Assembly (NCBI RefSeq): GCF_030580955.1
Contig: NZ_JAUQON010000002.1
Span: 496,001-560,000 of the forward strand
DNA: 64,000 bases
DNA from: Hymenobacter convexus
GTDB taxonomy: Bacteria; Bacteroidota; Bacteroidia; Cytophagales; Hymenobacteraceae
Direction of reading: 5' to 3'
Part shown: positions 10,658-19,134 of the stretch, piece by piece
Numbering within the stretch: position 1 is the first letter of the stretch
Layout of the letters: every line of letters starts with the position of its first letter
Position numbers and translations under genes: made by a program
Notes under the pieces: model-generated
Seen by the model: the letters and a program-made list of their open reading frames with translations, nothing else
Database searches by the model: none
What the model was told of the DNA's origin: nothing

Positions 10658-11479
10658 ATGCCCACTGATACCTCTGCCGCCCCCGCGCCCTTGGGCACCC
10701 TCGTGGTGCTGGGCGGTGGCGACGACGACCCCATGCTGGCCCTGCTGGCCACCTTGCTGCCCGAACGCAACGCCCCCATCGAGGTGCTCACTACGGCCAG
10801 CCGCCGCCAGCCCGCCCGCACCGCCGCCGCCTACGCCCATGCCTGGCACCAGCTGGGCTGCCCCCACGTGCGCCATTTGCAAGTCGATGAAACCAACCAC
10901 GCCGACGACCCCGCCACCCTCACGCGCCTGCGCCGGGCGGCGCTGGTGTTCATGAGCGGCGGCGACCAGGAGCGCATCACCGAATTTCTGCTCGGCACCG
11001 AATTTCTAGCCATCCTGCGGCACAAATACGCCACCGAGGCCAGTTTCATTGTGGCCGGCACCAGCGCAGGTGCCTCCGCCATGGCCGAGGTGATGCTGGT
11101 GAACGGCCACGGCTGGCGCAGCCTGCTCGGCGGCCAGATTGAGGTGAAGCCCGGCCTGGGCCTGCTGCCCGGCGTGCTCCTCGACCAGCACTTTGCCGAG
11201 CGCGGCCGCTACCCCCGCCTCATGCATGCCGTGCTGGCCCGGCCTGAGCTTCTCGGCATCGGCCTGAGCGAGGAAACCGGGCTGGTGGTGCGCGCCGGCC
11301 AGCCCGCCGAGGTGTTCGGCGAAGAGGCCGTGGTGGTGGTCGATGCCGCCGATGTTACGCACAACAACCTGCCAGAGCTGGCCGAAGACCAGGTCATCAG
11401 CGGGCACCACCTGCGGCTGCATCTGCTGGTGGCCGGCCAGCAGCTGGATTTGGCCACGCGGGAAGTAGCAGTGAAATAG
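10658..11479 (+). CDS. Cyanophycinase-like S51 serine peptidase
   Basis: A 273-residue protein of the peptidase S51/cyanophycinase family. The nucleophile serine is in VAGTSAGASAMAE. Other family blocks are VFMSGGDQERI, LLPGVLLDQHFAERGRYPRL and GIGLSEETGLVV. True cyanophycinases cut multi-L-arginyl-poly-aspartate to beta-Asp-Arg. No cyanophycin synthetase is in the window, so the real substrate may be an isoaspartyl peptide or imported polymer. ATG 10658 is chosen over an upstream start because MPTDTSAAPAPLGTLVVLGGG leads directly into the first strand. Confidence 0.8.
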   Translation: MPTDTSAAPAPLGTLVVLGGGDDDPMLALLATLLPERNAPIEVLTTASRRQPARTAAAYAHAWHQLGCPHVRHLQVDETNHADDPATLTRLRRAALVFMSGGDQERITEFLLGTEFLAILRHKYATEASFIVAGTSAGASAMAEVMLVNGHGWRSLLGGQIEVKPGLGLLPGVLLDQHFAERGRYPRLMHAVLARPELLGIGLSEETGLVVRAGQPAEVFGEEAVVVVDAADVTHNNLPELAEDQVISGHHLRLHLLVAGQQLDLATREVAVK

Positions 11480-11583
11480 CGAAATAGGGGCGGTGAAATT
11501 TTAGCGGCGCAAATCGCGCAGGCGGAATGTCCAACGCCGCACTTCCTCATTTCACACCTCACCAGTCGGGCACCAAAGCGCGC

Positions 11584-11591
11584 TACATTTG
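11584..11591 (+). promoter_or_regulatory. -7 box TACATTTG
   Basis: Exact TAnnTTTG match 32 bases before ATG 11624 of the MORN-type lipoprotein gene. Confidence 0.55.
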
Positions 11592-11623
11592 CGTTAGGGC
11601 CGCGTTAATACTTAAGGCAATTC

Positions 11624-12670
11624 ATGCGTAATTCTCGTTTGTGGCTGCGGCCGCTGCGTTTCCTGGGGGTCTGGTTGGCGGTGCTCACGCTGCTGCCGTG
11701 GGCCTGCACCCGCAAAACGGTGTCGTTCAAGAGCACACCCGACGAGCCCATCGCGCTGGTGTCGGACACGCTCACCACCACCGGCGATACCCTCAATGGC
11801 AAGCCCTCGCTGAGCACAGCCCGCAAAGCGGTGCTCACCAAAGAGCAGGAAAAAGCGGCCAAAGACGCCGAGAAGGACGCCCAGCGCAAATCGAAAAAGA
11901 AGAAGAAAAACGTCTTCCTGGGCGAGAAGATGAAGAAGGCCTTCGTAAAGAGCGGGCCGAAGGGGCGCAACCAGAAAATTGCCATCTTCTACTACCTGAA
12001 GTACCCCAAGGCGCTCAACGCCTACGCGCCCGCCTACTATTACTACGACACCAAGAAGCACAAGATTCTGAAGCTGGCATCGGTGGAGGAAGACGCTTCG
12101 CAGCTCAAAATCCTGCACGGCCCCTACAAGGTGATGCAGAACAACAAGGTCCTCGAATCTGGCTACTACGCTCTCGGTACCCGGCACCTGCGCTGGGAAA
12201 CCTTCGACAAGAACGGCGTGCTGCTCACCAAAACCCACTACGAAATGGGGTTCCCGCGCGACGCCAACGTGAGCTACTACGGCGAAGACCGGAGCAAAAT
12301 CAACGAAATAGTGCCCTATGTGAACGGCAAGCTGGAAGGCGACTACGCCAAGTTCTTCCAGAACGGCCAGCCCGAATGGCGCGGCCAGTTCGAAAACGGC
12401 AAGCGCGTGGGCATCTGGACCAAGTTCTGGGGCTTCCGCTCGCGCCGCCGCTACGAGTACCAGTACGGCGAGTCGGGCTACGACCCGGAAGTAACCGAGC
12501 CGGAACTGGTCCGCGAATACTCGCGCGAGGCCAAGCTCATCTTCGATAAGGAAAAGAACTTCGACAAGCGCGGCGAGCCCGAAGCCGACCCCAACCCCGC
12601 CCGCCGCCCCGGCTACACCCCCCGCACCGTGCCCAAGGCCGCCCCGAAAGCGACGCCGAAACGGAAGTAG
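11624..12670 (+). CDS. MORN-variant repeat lipoprotein (YwqK-like)
   Basis: A 348-residue predicted lipoprotein. The export signal ends in LLPWAC with the acceptor Cys at residue 28. A very basic Lys/Glu segment follows (KSKKKKKNVFLGEKMKKAF). Then come MORN-like 'YxNGKxxGxxxxFxxNGxxxxxGxFxNGKRVGxW' repeats (YVNGKLEGDYAKFFQNGQ and GQFENGKRVGIW). The C-terminus is Pro/Lys-rich. It belongs with the large class of Bacteroidota proteins annotated by similarity to YwqK. Nothing in the neighbourhood supports a toxin-antitoxin role. Envelope location is inferred from the lipobox. Confidence 0.75.
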   Translation: MRNSRLWLRPLRFLGVWLAVLTLLPWACTRKTVSFKSTPDEPIALVSDTLTTTGDTLNGKPSLSTARKAVLTKEQEKAAKDAEKDAQRKSKKKKKNVFLGEKMKKAFVKSGPKGRNQKIAIFYYLKYPKALNAYAPAYYYYDTKKHKILKLASVEEDASQLKILHGPYKVMQNNKVLESGYYALGTRHLRWETFDKNGVLLTKTHYEMGFPRDANVSYYGEDRSKINEIVPYVNGKLEGDYAKFFQNGQPEWRGQFENGKRVGIWTKFWGFRSRRRYEYQYGESGYDPEVTEPELVREYSREAKLIFDKEKNFDKRGEPEADPNPARRPGYTPRTVPKAAPKATPKRK

Positions 12671-12697
12671 GTAGTTTGAGCTAGGAATGCGGAAAAC

Positions 12698-13057
12698 TCA
12701 ATAGAAAGCATCCTCAAAATGCTCGATGCGAAAGCCCTGGCTGAGTAGTGTCAGGGCTAAAATGTCGAAGCGGATGTCGCCGCGCCAGTCCAGTTCTTCC
12801 TGCAGGTGGGTGGCTGCGAGGCGGAACAGCTCCTTCTTGCGGGCCGATACGAATGTTTCCGGCGTGCCGTACTGGCCCGAGGAACGGGTTTTTACTTCGG
12901 CAAACACCAGCAGCTCGTTGCCACGCCGCAGCACCAGGTCGACTTCGGCACGGCCGTGGCGGTAGCTGCGCGCCAGCACCGCGTAGCCGCGGGCCACGAA
13001 GTATTCCGCGGCGGCCGTTTCGCCGGCTTGTCCTAATTCGTGGGGTGCGTGGGCCAT
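12698..13057 (-). CDS. UPF0102 (YraN) family predicted endonuclease
   Basis: A 119-residue protein of the usual UPF0102 length. The PD-(D/E)xK-type active site is visible as GRAEVDLVLRRGNELLVFAEVK, followed by TRSSGQYG and the family phrase ARKKELFRLAATHL. The opening HELGQAGETAAAEYFVARGY is also typical. The frame is open much further upstream, but ATG 13057 (MAHAPHELGQAGE) is the family start. Its DNA-related role is not settled. It is divergent from lipB. Confidence 0.87.
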   Translation of the reverse strand: MAHAPHELGQAGETAAAEYFVARGYAVLARSYRHGRAEVDLVLRRGNELLVFAEVKTRSSGQYGTPETFVSARKKELFRLAATHLQEELDWRGDIRFDILALTLLSQGFRIEHFEDAFY

Positions 13058-13186
13058 GAGCAGGTGGGGGAGAGGGGGCCAGTGGGCCGGCAAGGCACCG
13101 CAGCCGGATGTAAGCCCGCGCAAGCTAGCCGCAGGACGCCATAAGCCAACCGCAGGCCGGGGCAAGCTAAAGCCTACCGCGCTTAG

Positions 13187-13194
13187 TACCTTTG
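13187..13194 (+). promoter_or_regulatory. -7 box TACCTTTG
   Basis: Exact TAnnTTTG match 24 bases before ATG 13219. It supports that start for lipB over the in-frame TTG at 13192, which lies inside the box. Confidence 0.6.
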
Positions 13195-13218
13195 CGTCCC
13201 ATTTCATCACCTTCGCCC

Positions 13219-14055
13219 ATGGCTTCCTTCGCCGAAACGTCTGCCGCGCCGCTGCCCGTCGCCGTCCTGCCCGCGGGGGCTGGCCCCGTGCCCAACCGCG
13301 CGCTGCAAGTGCAGCGCCTCGGCCTGGTGGAGTACGTGCCCACCTGGGAGCTGCAGGAAGAGCTGATGGCCGCCACACTGGCCATCAAAACCCTCAACCG
13401 CCAGGCCGAAGCCACCGGCGATGCCCTGCTGCCCACGCCCAATTACCTGCTGCTCTGCGAACACCCCCATACCTACACATTGGGCAAAAGCGGCAAGCCC
13501 GAGCACCTGCTGCTTGATGATGAAGCCCTGACGGCGCACCACGCCAGCTTCCACCGCATCAACCGCGGGGGCGACATCACTTACCACGGTCCCGGCCAGC
13601 TGGTGGGCTACCCCATCCTCGACCTCGACAATTTTCGCAACGACATCCACTGGTACCTGCGCACCCTGGAGGAAGCCGTCATCCGCACCTTGGCCGAATA
13701 CGGCCTAAACGCCGGCCGCATCGCCGGCCTCACCGGCGTGTGGCTCGATTGGGAAGAGGGGGCGCTCAACCCGCGCAAAATATGCGCCTTGGGCGTGAAG
13801 TGCAGCCGCTGGGTCACCCTGCACGGCTTTGCCCTGAACGTACACCCCGATTTGTCGTACTTCGGCCACATCGTGCCCTGCGGCATCACCGACAAGGCCG
13901 TGACTTCCCTCGCGCAGGAGTTGGGCGCCGCGCCGGCCGTGTCGGTAGCCGAGGTGCAGGAGCGCCTGCTGCGCCATCTCACGGAACTATTGGCCGCCGT
14001 CGGGCCGTCTGTCACTCCAAATTCAACGACTACCAGCCTCAACGCCCCCTCGTGA
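13219..14055 (+). CDS. lipB: Lipoyl(octanoyl) transferase LipB
   Basis: A 278-residue enzyme that moves octanoyl from acyl-carrier protein to lipoyl domains, the first step of lipoate assembly. Family signatures are RINRGGDITYHGPGQLVGYP, the lysine in NPRKICALGVK, HGFALNV, and the catalytic cysteine in IVPCGI. About 40 residues precede the first conserved block (LGLVEYVPTWELQ), slightly longer than in proteobacterial LipB. The stop codon overlaps the GTG start of the next gene by four bases (GTGA), which suggests translational coupling. No lipA is in the window. Confidence 0.93.
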   Translation: MASFAETSAAPLPVAVLPAGAGPVPNRALQVQRLGLVEYVPTWELQEELMAATLAIKTLNRQAEATGDALLPTPNYLLLCEHPHTYTLGKSGKPEHLLLDDEALTAHHASFHRINRGGDITYHGPGQLVGYPILDLDNFRNDIHWYLRTLEEAVIRTLAEYGLNAGRIAGLTGVWLDWEEGALNPRKICALGVKCSRWVTLHGFALNVHPDLSYFGHIVPCGITDKAVTSLAQELGAAPAVSVAEVQERLLRHLTELLAAVGPSVTPNSTTTSLNAPS

Positions 14056-14468
14056 AACAAGATATTCCGTTCGACCCCGTGGAAGGCGTCTCGGTGGCCA
14101 TCATCCCCGACGAACAGGCCCTCACACCCGAAGGCCAGCCGTTCTGGCAAGTGTACCTGCTCAACCACAACGCTTTCCCGCTCGAAAACGTCATCATCAA
14201 CGCTAAAGGCTACGGCGAACAGCCCGACGGCGAAAAGGTGCAAACATCGACCCTGCGCTACCTCTTCGAGCAAGTGCCCGCCCACACCGCCGTACCTATC
14301 GAATCCATCGACCCGGCCGTTTTTCACCTCAACAACCAATACTGGGTGAGCTACTACCGCGGCCCGCAAATCTTCGACAAGAAATTCGTTTTCGTGCCCG
14401 ATTCCATCGTGCCCGACAACCTCATTCACATCGCCTTGCTCAATCGTCAGGGCGTGTTGCACAGCTAG
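14052..14468 (+). CDS. Conserved hypothetical protein coupled to lipB
   Basis: A 138-residue protein read from GTG 14052, which overlaps the lipB stop by four bases. The sequence begins VKQDIPFDPVEGVSVAIIPD and contains NHNAFPLENVIINAKGYGEQ and VSYYRGPQIFDKKFVFVPDS. It has no signal peptide, membrane helix or Cys/His metal motif and looks like a small soluble beta-rich domain. I do not recognise a named family. An upstream extension to 13740 is only open by chance inside lipB. Close coupling to lipB hints at a linked role or shared expression. Confidence 0.75.
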   Translation: MKQDIPFDPVEGVSVAIIPDEQALTPEGQPFWQVYLLNHNAFPLENVIINAKGYGEQPDGEKVQTSTLRYLFEQVPAHTAVPIESIDPAVFHLNNQYWVSYYRGPQIFDKKFVFVPDSIVPDNLIHIALLNRQGVLHS

Positions 14469-14537
14469 TTCCGTTTCTGCCTTTGTACTGGCGGCTGCTT
14501 CTACCATCCGCATTGCTTATGCTGTAACCCGTTATTT

Positions 14538-15620
14538 ATGAACCATACTGATATCGCCCTGAGCTTGTCCTGGATGTGGGCTTTGCTGGTGTCGCTTTTC
14601 GCGGTGCCATCTATCATCTACATCGCCCACCTCAAAAACATGCTCGATACCCCCAACGGGCGCACCGTGCACCAGTCGCTCACGCCGCGGCTGGGAGGCG
14701 TGGCCGTGTTTGCCGGGTTTATGTCGGCGCTCACCATCTTCGCGCCGCTCCAAAACGGCGTGAAGGAGCTGCTGGCCGGCTGCATCATCTTGTTTTTCGT
14801 GGGCCTGAAGGACGACCTGGTGGGCATGTCAGTAGCCAAAAAATTCGTGGGTCAACTCCTCGCCACCGGCATCGTGATGATAATGGCCGACGTGCGGATT
14901 ACCAGCTTCCAGGGCATCTTGGGCATCGGCACGCTGCCCATTGGCGTCAGCTACGCCTTCACGCTCGGCGTCATCGTGGGCATCACCAATGCCATCAACC
15001 TCATCGACGGGCTGGACGGGCTTGCCGGTACCATCGTGTCCATCATCTGCGCCACGTTTGGCTACTACTTCTACACCTATGGCGGCCCCGATTTCGGCAA
15101 CTACGTGTATGTGGCGGTGTGCCTAGTGGGCGGGCTGTTTGGCTTTCTGCGCTACAACTTCCACCGGGCTCCCATTTTCATGGGCGATACCGGCTCCCTG
15201 GTGTGCGGCTTCATTGTGTCGGTGCTGGCCATTCAGTTCATCGAGATGGGGCTGCACGTGGGACAGCCGTTTGCATCTGCTTCGCCTTCGGTGGCGGTGG
15301 GCATCCTGTTTGTGCCGTTGTTCGATACCCTGCGGGTTTTTTCGTTGCGCATGCTCGCCGGCAAGTCGCCCTTCTCGCCCGACAAGAACCATATTCACCA
15401 CCGCATCCTGGCTATGGGCTTCCAGCAAATCAGCACCGTGCTGCTGCTGGGCCTGCTCAACATCCTGGTCATCCTGTTCGTCATCCGCTTCGCCTACCTC
15501 GGCAATACCATCCTCATTGCGGCTCTGGGCGTTTTTTCCGCGTTGCTCAGCATCTTCTTCGGCGTCTACCAAAGCCGGATTTCCCGACGCCAGCTCTTAG
15601 CGGCCCAGAACGGCAACTAG
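14538..15620 (+). CDS. Polyprenyl-phosphate sugar-1-phosphate transferase (WecA/TagO-like)
   Basis: A 360-residue polytopic membrane protein of glycosyltransferase family 4 (MraY/WecA/TagO superfamily), with about ten helices. Family signatures appear in order: DTPNGRTVHQSLTPRLGGVA, FVGLKDDL (catalytic Asp pair), INLIDGLDGLAG, IFMGDTGSLVCG, and the cytoplasmic DKNHIHHRIL, which separates WecA-type from MraY. It transfers an N-acetylhexosamine-1-phosphate to undecaprenyl phosphate, starting surface polysaccharide synthesis. A near-match box TGCCTTTG lies at 14478-14485. The next gene starts four bases after its stop. Confidence 0.88.
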   Translation: MNHTDIALSLSWMWALLVSLFAVPSIIYIAHLKNMLDTPNGRTVHQSLTPRLGGVAVFAGFMSALTIFAPLQNGVKELLAGCIILFFVGLKDDLVGMSVAKKFVGQLLATGIVMIMADVRITSFQGILGIGTLPIGVSYAFTLGVIVGITNAINLIDGLDGLAGTIVSIICATFGYYFYTYGGPDFGNYVYVAVCLVGGLFGFLRYNFHRAPIFMGDTGSLVCGFIVSVLAIQFIEMGLHVGQPFASASPSVAVGILFVPLFDTLRVFSLRMLAGKSPFSPDKNHIHHRILAMGFQQISTVLLLGLLNILVILFVIRFAYLGNTILIAALGVFSALLSIFFGVYQSRISRRQLLAAQNGN

Positions 15621-15624
15621 CAGC

Positions 15625-16818
15625 ATGGCCACGCGCGGCGCATTTCGGTTGGGTTGGCTGCTGATTTGCAGTGTCTTGCTTGCGCTGCCCGGCAGCCTGC
15701 GCCCCGCCCAGGCCAGCGAATACAAGCAGCTGCCCCCGGCCTCGCCCACGTCCCTCTCCGCCGATTGGCTGATTCACGACGCCGCCCGCAACCGCCTCAT
15801 CTTCTTCCTGCCTGGCTACCATCAGCCCGCCCACGCCTACTACCAGTGGGTGCGGCTCAGCCACAACCAGTCGTTTCCGCTCTCGTTCGCCGCGCAGCCT
15901 GGCCTGAGCTTATTCATCGATAACCAACTGGTTTTCACGGCGCGCACCGCCACCACCTACTTCCTCGACCTAGCCCACCTGCTGCCCGCGCAGCTGCCCG
16001 CGGGCGCGCACCTGCTCGCCGTCTGGCAGCCCGATGGCTATCCGGCCCTCACCTCCTTCTCAAGCTTGAGCGCCAGCACGCCAGCCCCCGGCCAAGCCAC
16101 TTCCAAAGTAGCGCAGGCGGCTCAGCCCCGGCTACCCGGCCCGCAGGGCCAGAACGTATACCTAGGCTTTTTGCTGGTACTCGGCCTCTCTTATGGCGCC
16201 GTGCGCACCACTTACCAGCCCGGGCTGGCCCGCATTTTTCAGATTGAGGAGCTCTTCGGCAATGGCAGCGACCAGCAGGCCTTCCTGGCTAAGCCGGCGT
16301 TTTCGCTGCTCAACCTGCTGCTGGTACTGCTATTCGCACTGTCGTTTGCGCTCCTCCTCACCGCCATCCACACCGACCTGCAGAACCTGCCCCTGCTGCG
16401 CCGGTTTTTCAACGTGCCCGAAACCGCCATTGTGGCGCGGGTACTGCTCTACACGGCCATCATCACCGCCTTTGTATTCGGCAAATACCTCTACGTCGGC
16501 ATTCTGGGCTATACATTCGGCCTGCAGCCGCTGGTCGATGTGCAGTATCGGGAGTTCCTGCGCACCACGTTGCTGGCGGGGCTGGTGCTGCCAGTGGTGC
16601 TCCTGCTCTACCTCAGCCTCAACAGTGGCCATCCGCGCACAGTGGCTTGGGCGGCCAGCGCGGCTATCGCGCTGGTGCTGGTCGGCACGGTGTTGCGCGT
16701 CGGGCGTACCCTGCATCAGCACGCTTCGCTGACAAATCTGCATTTGTTTGCCTACCTTTGCGCCACTGAAGTACTGCCTTTGCTGGTTTTACTTAAACTT
16801 ATTGTTTTTACGTACTAA
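15625..16818 (+). CDS. DUF4271 family membrane protein
   Basis: A 397-residue protein with an N-terminal signal peptide (LLICSVLLALPGSLRPAQA), an extracytoplasmic region to about residue 170, and then about six membrane helices, including LLNLLLVLLFALSFALLL and YTAIITAFVFGKYLYVG. The C-terminal half matches the DUF4271 family, which in many Bacteroidota sits directly before hemD, as here. Its function is unknown. It follows the WecA-like gene by four bases, so the two are probably co-transcribed. Confidence 0.75.
   Translation: MATRGAFRLGWLLICSVLLALPGSLRPAQASEYKQLPPASPTSLSADWLIHDAARNRLIFFLPGYHQPAHAYYQWVRLSHNQSFPLSFAAQPGLSLFIDNQLVFTARTATTYFLDLAHLLPAQLPAGAHLLAVWQPDGYPALTSFSSLSASTPAPGQATSKVAQAAQPRLPGPQGQNVYLGFLLVLGLSYGAVRTTYQPGLARIFQIEELFGNGSDQQAFLAKPAFSLLNLLLVLLFALSFALLLTAIHTDLQNLPLLRRFFNVPETAIVARVLLYTAIITAFVFGKYLYVGILGYTFGLQPLVDVQYREFLRTTLLAGLVLPVVLLLYLSLNSGHPRTVAWAASAAIALVLVGTVLRVGRTLHQHASLTNLHLFAYLCATEVLPLLVLLKLIVFTY
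16753..16760 (+). promoter_or_regulatory. -7 box TACCTTTG inside DUF4271 gene
   Basis: Exact TAnnTTTG match within the last codons of the DUF4271 gene, about 134 bases before the hemD start. It may allow hemD to be transcribed separately. Confidence 0.35.
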
Positions 16819-16893
16819 TTAGCACCGCTCTGCGGCCTGCATTTGCTCATTTTCCTCCTTCTATTGTCCTAGTATTACTCTTTTTTTCCCTGT

Positions 16894-17724
16894 ATGGCCG
16901 AGAGTGCAGACAAGCCGGGCACAGGCCGGCATGCCAAACGCATCAGTAGCATCCTGGTTACCCAGCCGAAACCCACTAATGATGTGTCTCCCTATTTCTC
17001 CATTGCTGAGAAATACGGCATCAAGGTGGACTTTCGCGAGTTCATTGATGTGCAGCCCGTATCCTATAAGGATTTTCGGCGCGAAAAAATAAATATTCTG
17101 GAATACACGGCCGTCATTTTCACGAGCCGCAACGCCGTCGACCATTTCTTCCGCATCTGTCAGGAGGCAAAACTGGAAATGCCGGCGGAAATGAAATATT
17201 TCTGCATCTCTGAGCAGACGGCCAACTACTTGCAGAAGTACATCGTGCTGCGCAAACGCAAGTTGTTTGTGGGCGAGCGCACGGCCGCCGACTTGTTCGA
17301 GGTCATCAAGAAGCACAAAGGCGAGAAGTTTTTGTATCCCTGCTCCGACATTCGCAAGGACGACCTTCCCGTGTTCATGCGGGCCAACAACCTCAAGTTT
17401 TCCGAGGCGGTTATCTACCGCACCGTCGCCAGCGACCTGTCCGACCTCGCGGAGGTGAAGTACGATTGCATCGCGTTTTTCAGCCCTTCCGGCATCAGCT
17501 CGCTCTTCATCAATTTCCCCGATTTCGTGCAGGAAGGCACCCGCATTGCCGCTTTTGGGCCCACCACGGCCAAAGCCGTCATCGACGCCGGCCTCATCCT
17601 CGACATCGAAGCGCCGCACCCCAATGCCCCATCCATGACCGGGGCCATCGAGGCCTATATCCGCCGGCACATGCAGCCAGACGTTGGCAAGGCCAATACC
17701 AAAAATGCCAAACCCGACGCCTGA
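16894..17724 (+). CDS. hemD: Uroporphyrinogen-III synthase
   Basis: A 276-residue cytoplasmic enzyme that closes and inverts hydroxymethylbilane to uroporphyrinogen III in haem synthesis. It shows the two alternating alpha/beta halves of the family: ISSILVTQPKP at the first strand, AVIFTSRNAVDHFF at the domain crossover, and CIAFFSPSGISSLF followed by RIAAFGPTTAKAVIDAG in the second half. This weakly conserved family is recognised by the last pattern. The DUF4271 neighbour is the usual one in Bacteroidota. A hairpin with a T run follows the stop. Confidence 0.85.
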   Translation: MAESADKPGTGRHAKRISSILVTQPKPTNDVSPYFSIAEKYGIKVDFREFIDVQPVSYKDFRREKINILEYTAVIFTSRNAVDHFFRICQEAKLEMPAEMKYFCISEQTANYLQKYIVLRKRKLFVGERTAADLFEVIKKHKGEKFLYPCSDIRKDDLPVFMRANNLKFSEAVIYRTVASDLSDLAEVKYDCIAFFSPSGISSLFINFPDFVQEGTRIAAFGPTTAKAVIDAGLILDIEAPHPNAPSMTGAIEAYIRRHMQPDVGKANTKNAKPDA

Positions 17725-17733
17725 TTAAGGTAA

Positions 17734-17776
17734 AAGGTTGAAAACCGGAGCAACAACCTTGCGCCGGTTTTTTTTG
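17734..17776 (+). terminator. Terminator after hemD with alternative pairings
   Basis: AAAACCGG (17741-17748) pairs with CCGGTTTT (17764-17771), followed by a T run. AAGGTTG (17734-17740) can also pair with CAACCTT (17754-17760). The two helices interleave, which is the layout of an H-type pseudoknot. It separates hemD from porP. Confidence 0.55.
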
Positions 17777-17805
17777 GCTGAATTTTTTGAAGCCGGTTTT
17801 TGCCT

Positions 17806-17813
17806 TACATTTG
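17806..17813 (+). promoter_or_regulatory. -7 box TACATTTG
   Basis: Exact TAnnTTTG match 75 bases before the porP start at 17889 and just after the hemD terminator. It is the likely porP promoter. Confidence 0.55.
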
Positions 17814-17888
17814 GAAGCTATTCTTCCACTCGCAACACCCACCACCCCCACCTCCCTCTTCTTCACCCGTTACCACCACACCTGTCCT

Positions 17889-18884
17889 ATGAAAGGAACG
17901 TTACTCGCGACCCTGCTCTTTACGGCCGCGGCCGGTTCGGCGTATGCCCAACAGCAGCCCCAGTTCACCCACTACGGTTTTAATGGCATGGCGCTGAATC
18001 CAGCCTATGCCGGCATCAAAGGGCAAGGCGAGGTAAACCTCATCGGCCGTTACCAGTACTTCAACTACGGCAACTTCGGTGATGCCAACGGCTCACCCCG
18101 TACGGGCCTGATTTCTGCTTCGCTGCCCGTCTTGGCTACCGGTGGCGGCGTGGGCGCTGTGGTTTATTACGATGTGCTCGGTCAGTCGAAAATGACCAAC
18201 GCGGCGCTTTCCTATTCGCAGCACATCAAGCTGGGTTCGGGCAAGCTGGGCATCGGCATCCAGGGCACCTACACTTACCTGAGCAAAGGCACCTACATCG
18301 CCCTCGATAAGGACGACGTGAACGTACCCAGCGGCGCTTCCGACAGCAAGTTTGACGCCGGGGTGGGTCTGTGGTACGAGTCGCCCAAGTTCTACGCTGG
18401 TTTGAGCATGAACAACCTGCTGCGTTCGCAGTACACGTTCAAGAGCGCCGGCACGGCCGGTACGCCCAACCAGTACATCGCCGAGAACCACGCCTATTTC
18501 ACCGCCGGCTACAATATTGATGCCTCGTCGTCCGTTGTTGTAACGCCAATGGTATTGGTGAAATCCGTATTGCCAGGCGACTTTTCCAGCAGCAACAAAT
18601 TTAATAACTCTAAGAACTACTCCTTTGAGGGCGGTGTTCGGGCCACTATCGACGACAAATATTGGATAGGTGCCAACTACCGGACCGAAGAATCCGTTTC
18701 GGGCCTGTTAGGCATCAGTTTCGCCAAAGAAAATGCCGTTCGCTTGGGCTACGCCTTCGACTTTATTGCCTTCAACCAAGATGCGCGCGCCTTTAGCTCG
18801 CATGAGATTATGCTCTCCTACCGCTTGCCTAAGCCGGCCTCCAACATTCGCCCGGCAATTCGCACGCCCCGTTACAGCTTCTAA
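17889..18884 (+). CDS. porP: PorP/SprF family type IX secretion outer-membrane protein
   Basis: A 331-residue outer-membrane barrel protein. The signal peptide MKGTLLATLLFTAAAGSAYA is cleaved before QQQPQFTHYGFNGMALNPAYAG, the signature opening of the PorP/SprF family (Q-x-x-H-Y-x-F-N/L-N-x-A-x-x-G). GGVGAVVYYDVLGQ, VGLWYESPKFYAGLSMNNLL and ISFAKENAVRLGYAFDF are further family blocks. The frame is open from 17787 but ATG 17889 begins the signal peptide. Its place directly before gldKLMN matches the porPKLMN order of Porphyromonas. It is thought to help surface attachment or translocation of type IX cargo. Confidence 0.9.
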   Translation: MKGTLLATLLFTAAAGSAYAQQQPQFTHYGFNGMALNPAYAGIKGQGEVNLIGRYQYFNYGNFGDANGSPRTGLISASLPVLATGGGVGAVVYYDVLGQSKMTNAALSYSQHIKLGSGKLGIGIQGTYTYLSKGTYIALDKDDVNVPSGASDSKFDAGVGLWYESPKFYAGLSMNNLLRSQYTFKSAGTAGTPNQYIAENHAYFTAGYNIDASSSVVVTPMVLVKSVLPGDFSSSNKFNNSKNYSFEGGVRATIDDKYWIGANYRTEESVSGLLGISFAKENAVRLGYAFDFIAFNQDARAFSSHEIMLSYRLPKPASNIRPAIRTPRYSF

Positions 18885-18920
18885 TTTTCATATTTCCTCG
18901 TTCGGCACCCAGAATGAGCA

Positions 18921-18943
18921 TTATCCTAATCCAGTTAGGATAA
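18921..18943. terminator. Palindrome TTATCCTAA / TTAGGATAA after porP
   Basis: A perfect 9-base inverted repeat with a 5-base loop (tccag), followed by ATTTTA. It is 37 bases after the porP stop. It could act as a weak terminator. Being AT-rich and perfectly symmetric, it could equally be a protein-binding operator upstream of gldK. Confidence 0.5.
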
Positions 18944-19044
18944 ATTTTAGGCGGCTTCGCAAGATATAATAAGGATTAACCGAGTTATTTGCGCTATTCA
19001 GCGTGTTTGCCCTGAATTTGGTCGTGTGCAGTAAAGTTTAAGTA

Positions 19045-19075
19045 TTGCACAGTTTCCTAATTTAGTGTAGATTTG
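19045..19075 (+). promoter_or_regulatory. gldK promoter: TTG ... TAGATTTG
   Basis: An exact -7 box TAGATTTG (19068-19075) has a TTG at 19045-19047, 20 bases upstream, fitting the Bacteroidota -33/-7 spacing. ATG 19135 follows about 60 bases later. It should drive gldKLMN independently of porP. Confidence 0.6.
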
Positions 19076-19134
19076 CCAGCCCATCTAAATGGACTTTAGC
19101 GGTATCGGCAATTACTAAACAGAATTCTAACTCC

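Noticed and set aside
11624..12670. A toxin-antitoxin pair based on YwqK-like annotation
   Set aside because: The protein is a MORN-repeat lipoprotein, and no toxin gene is adjacent.
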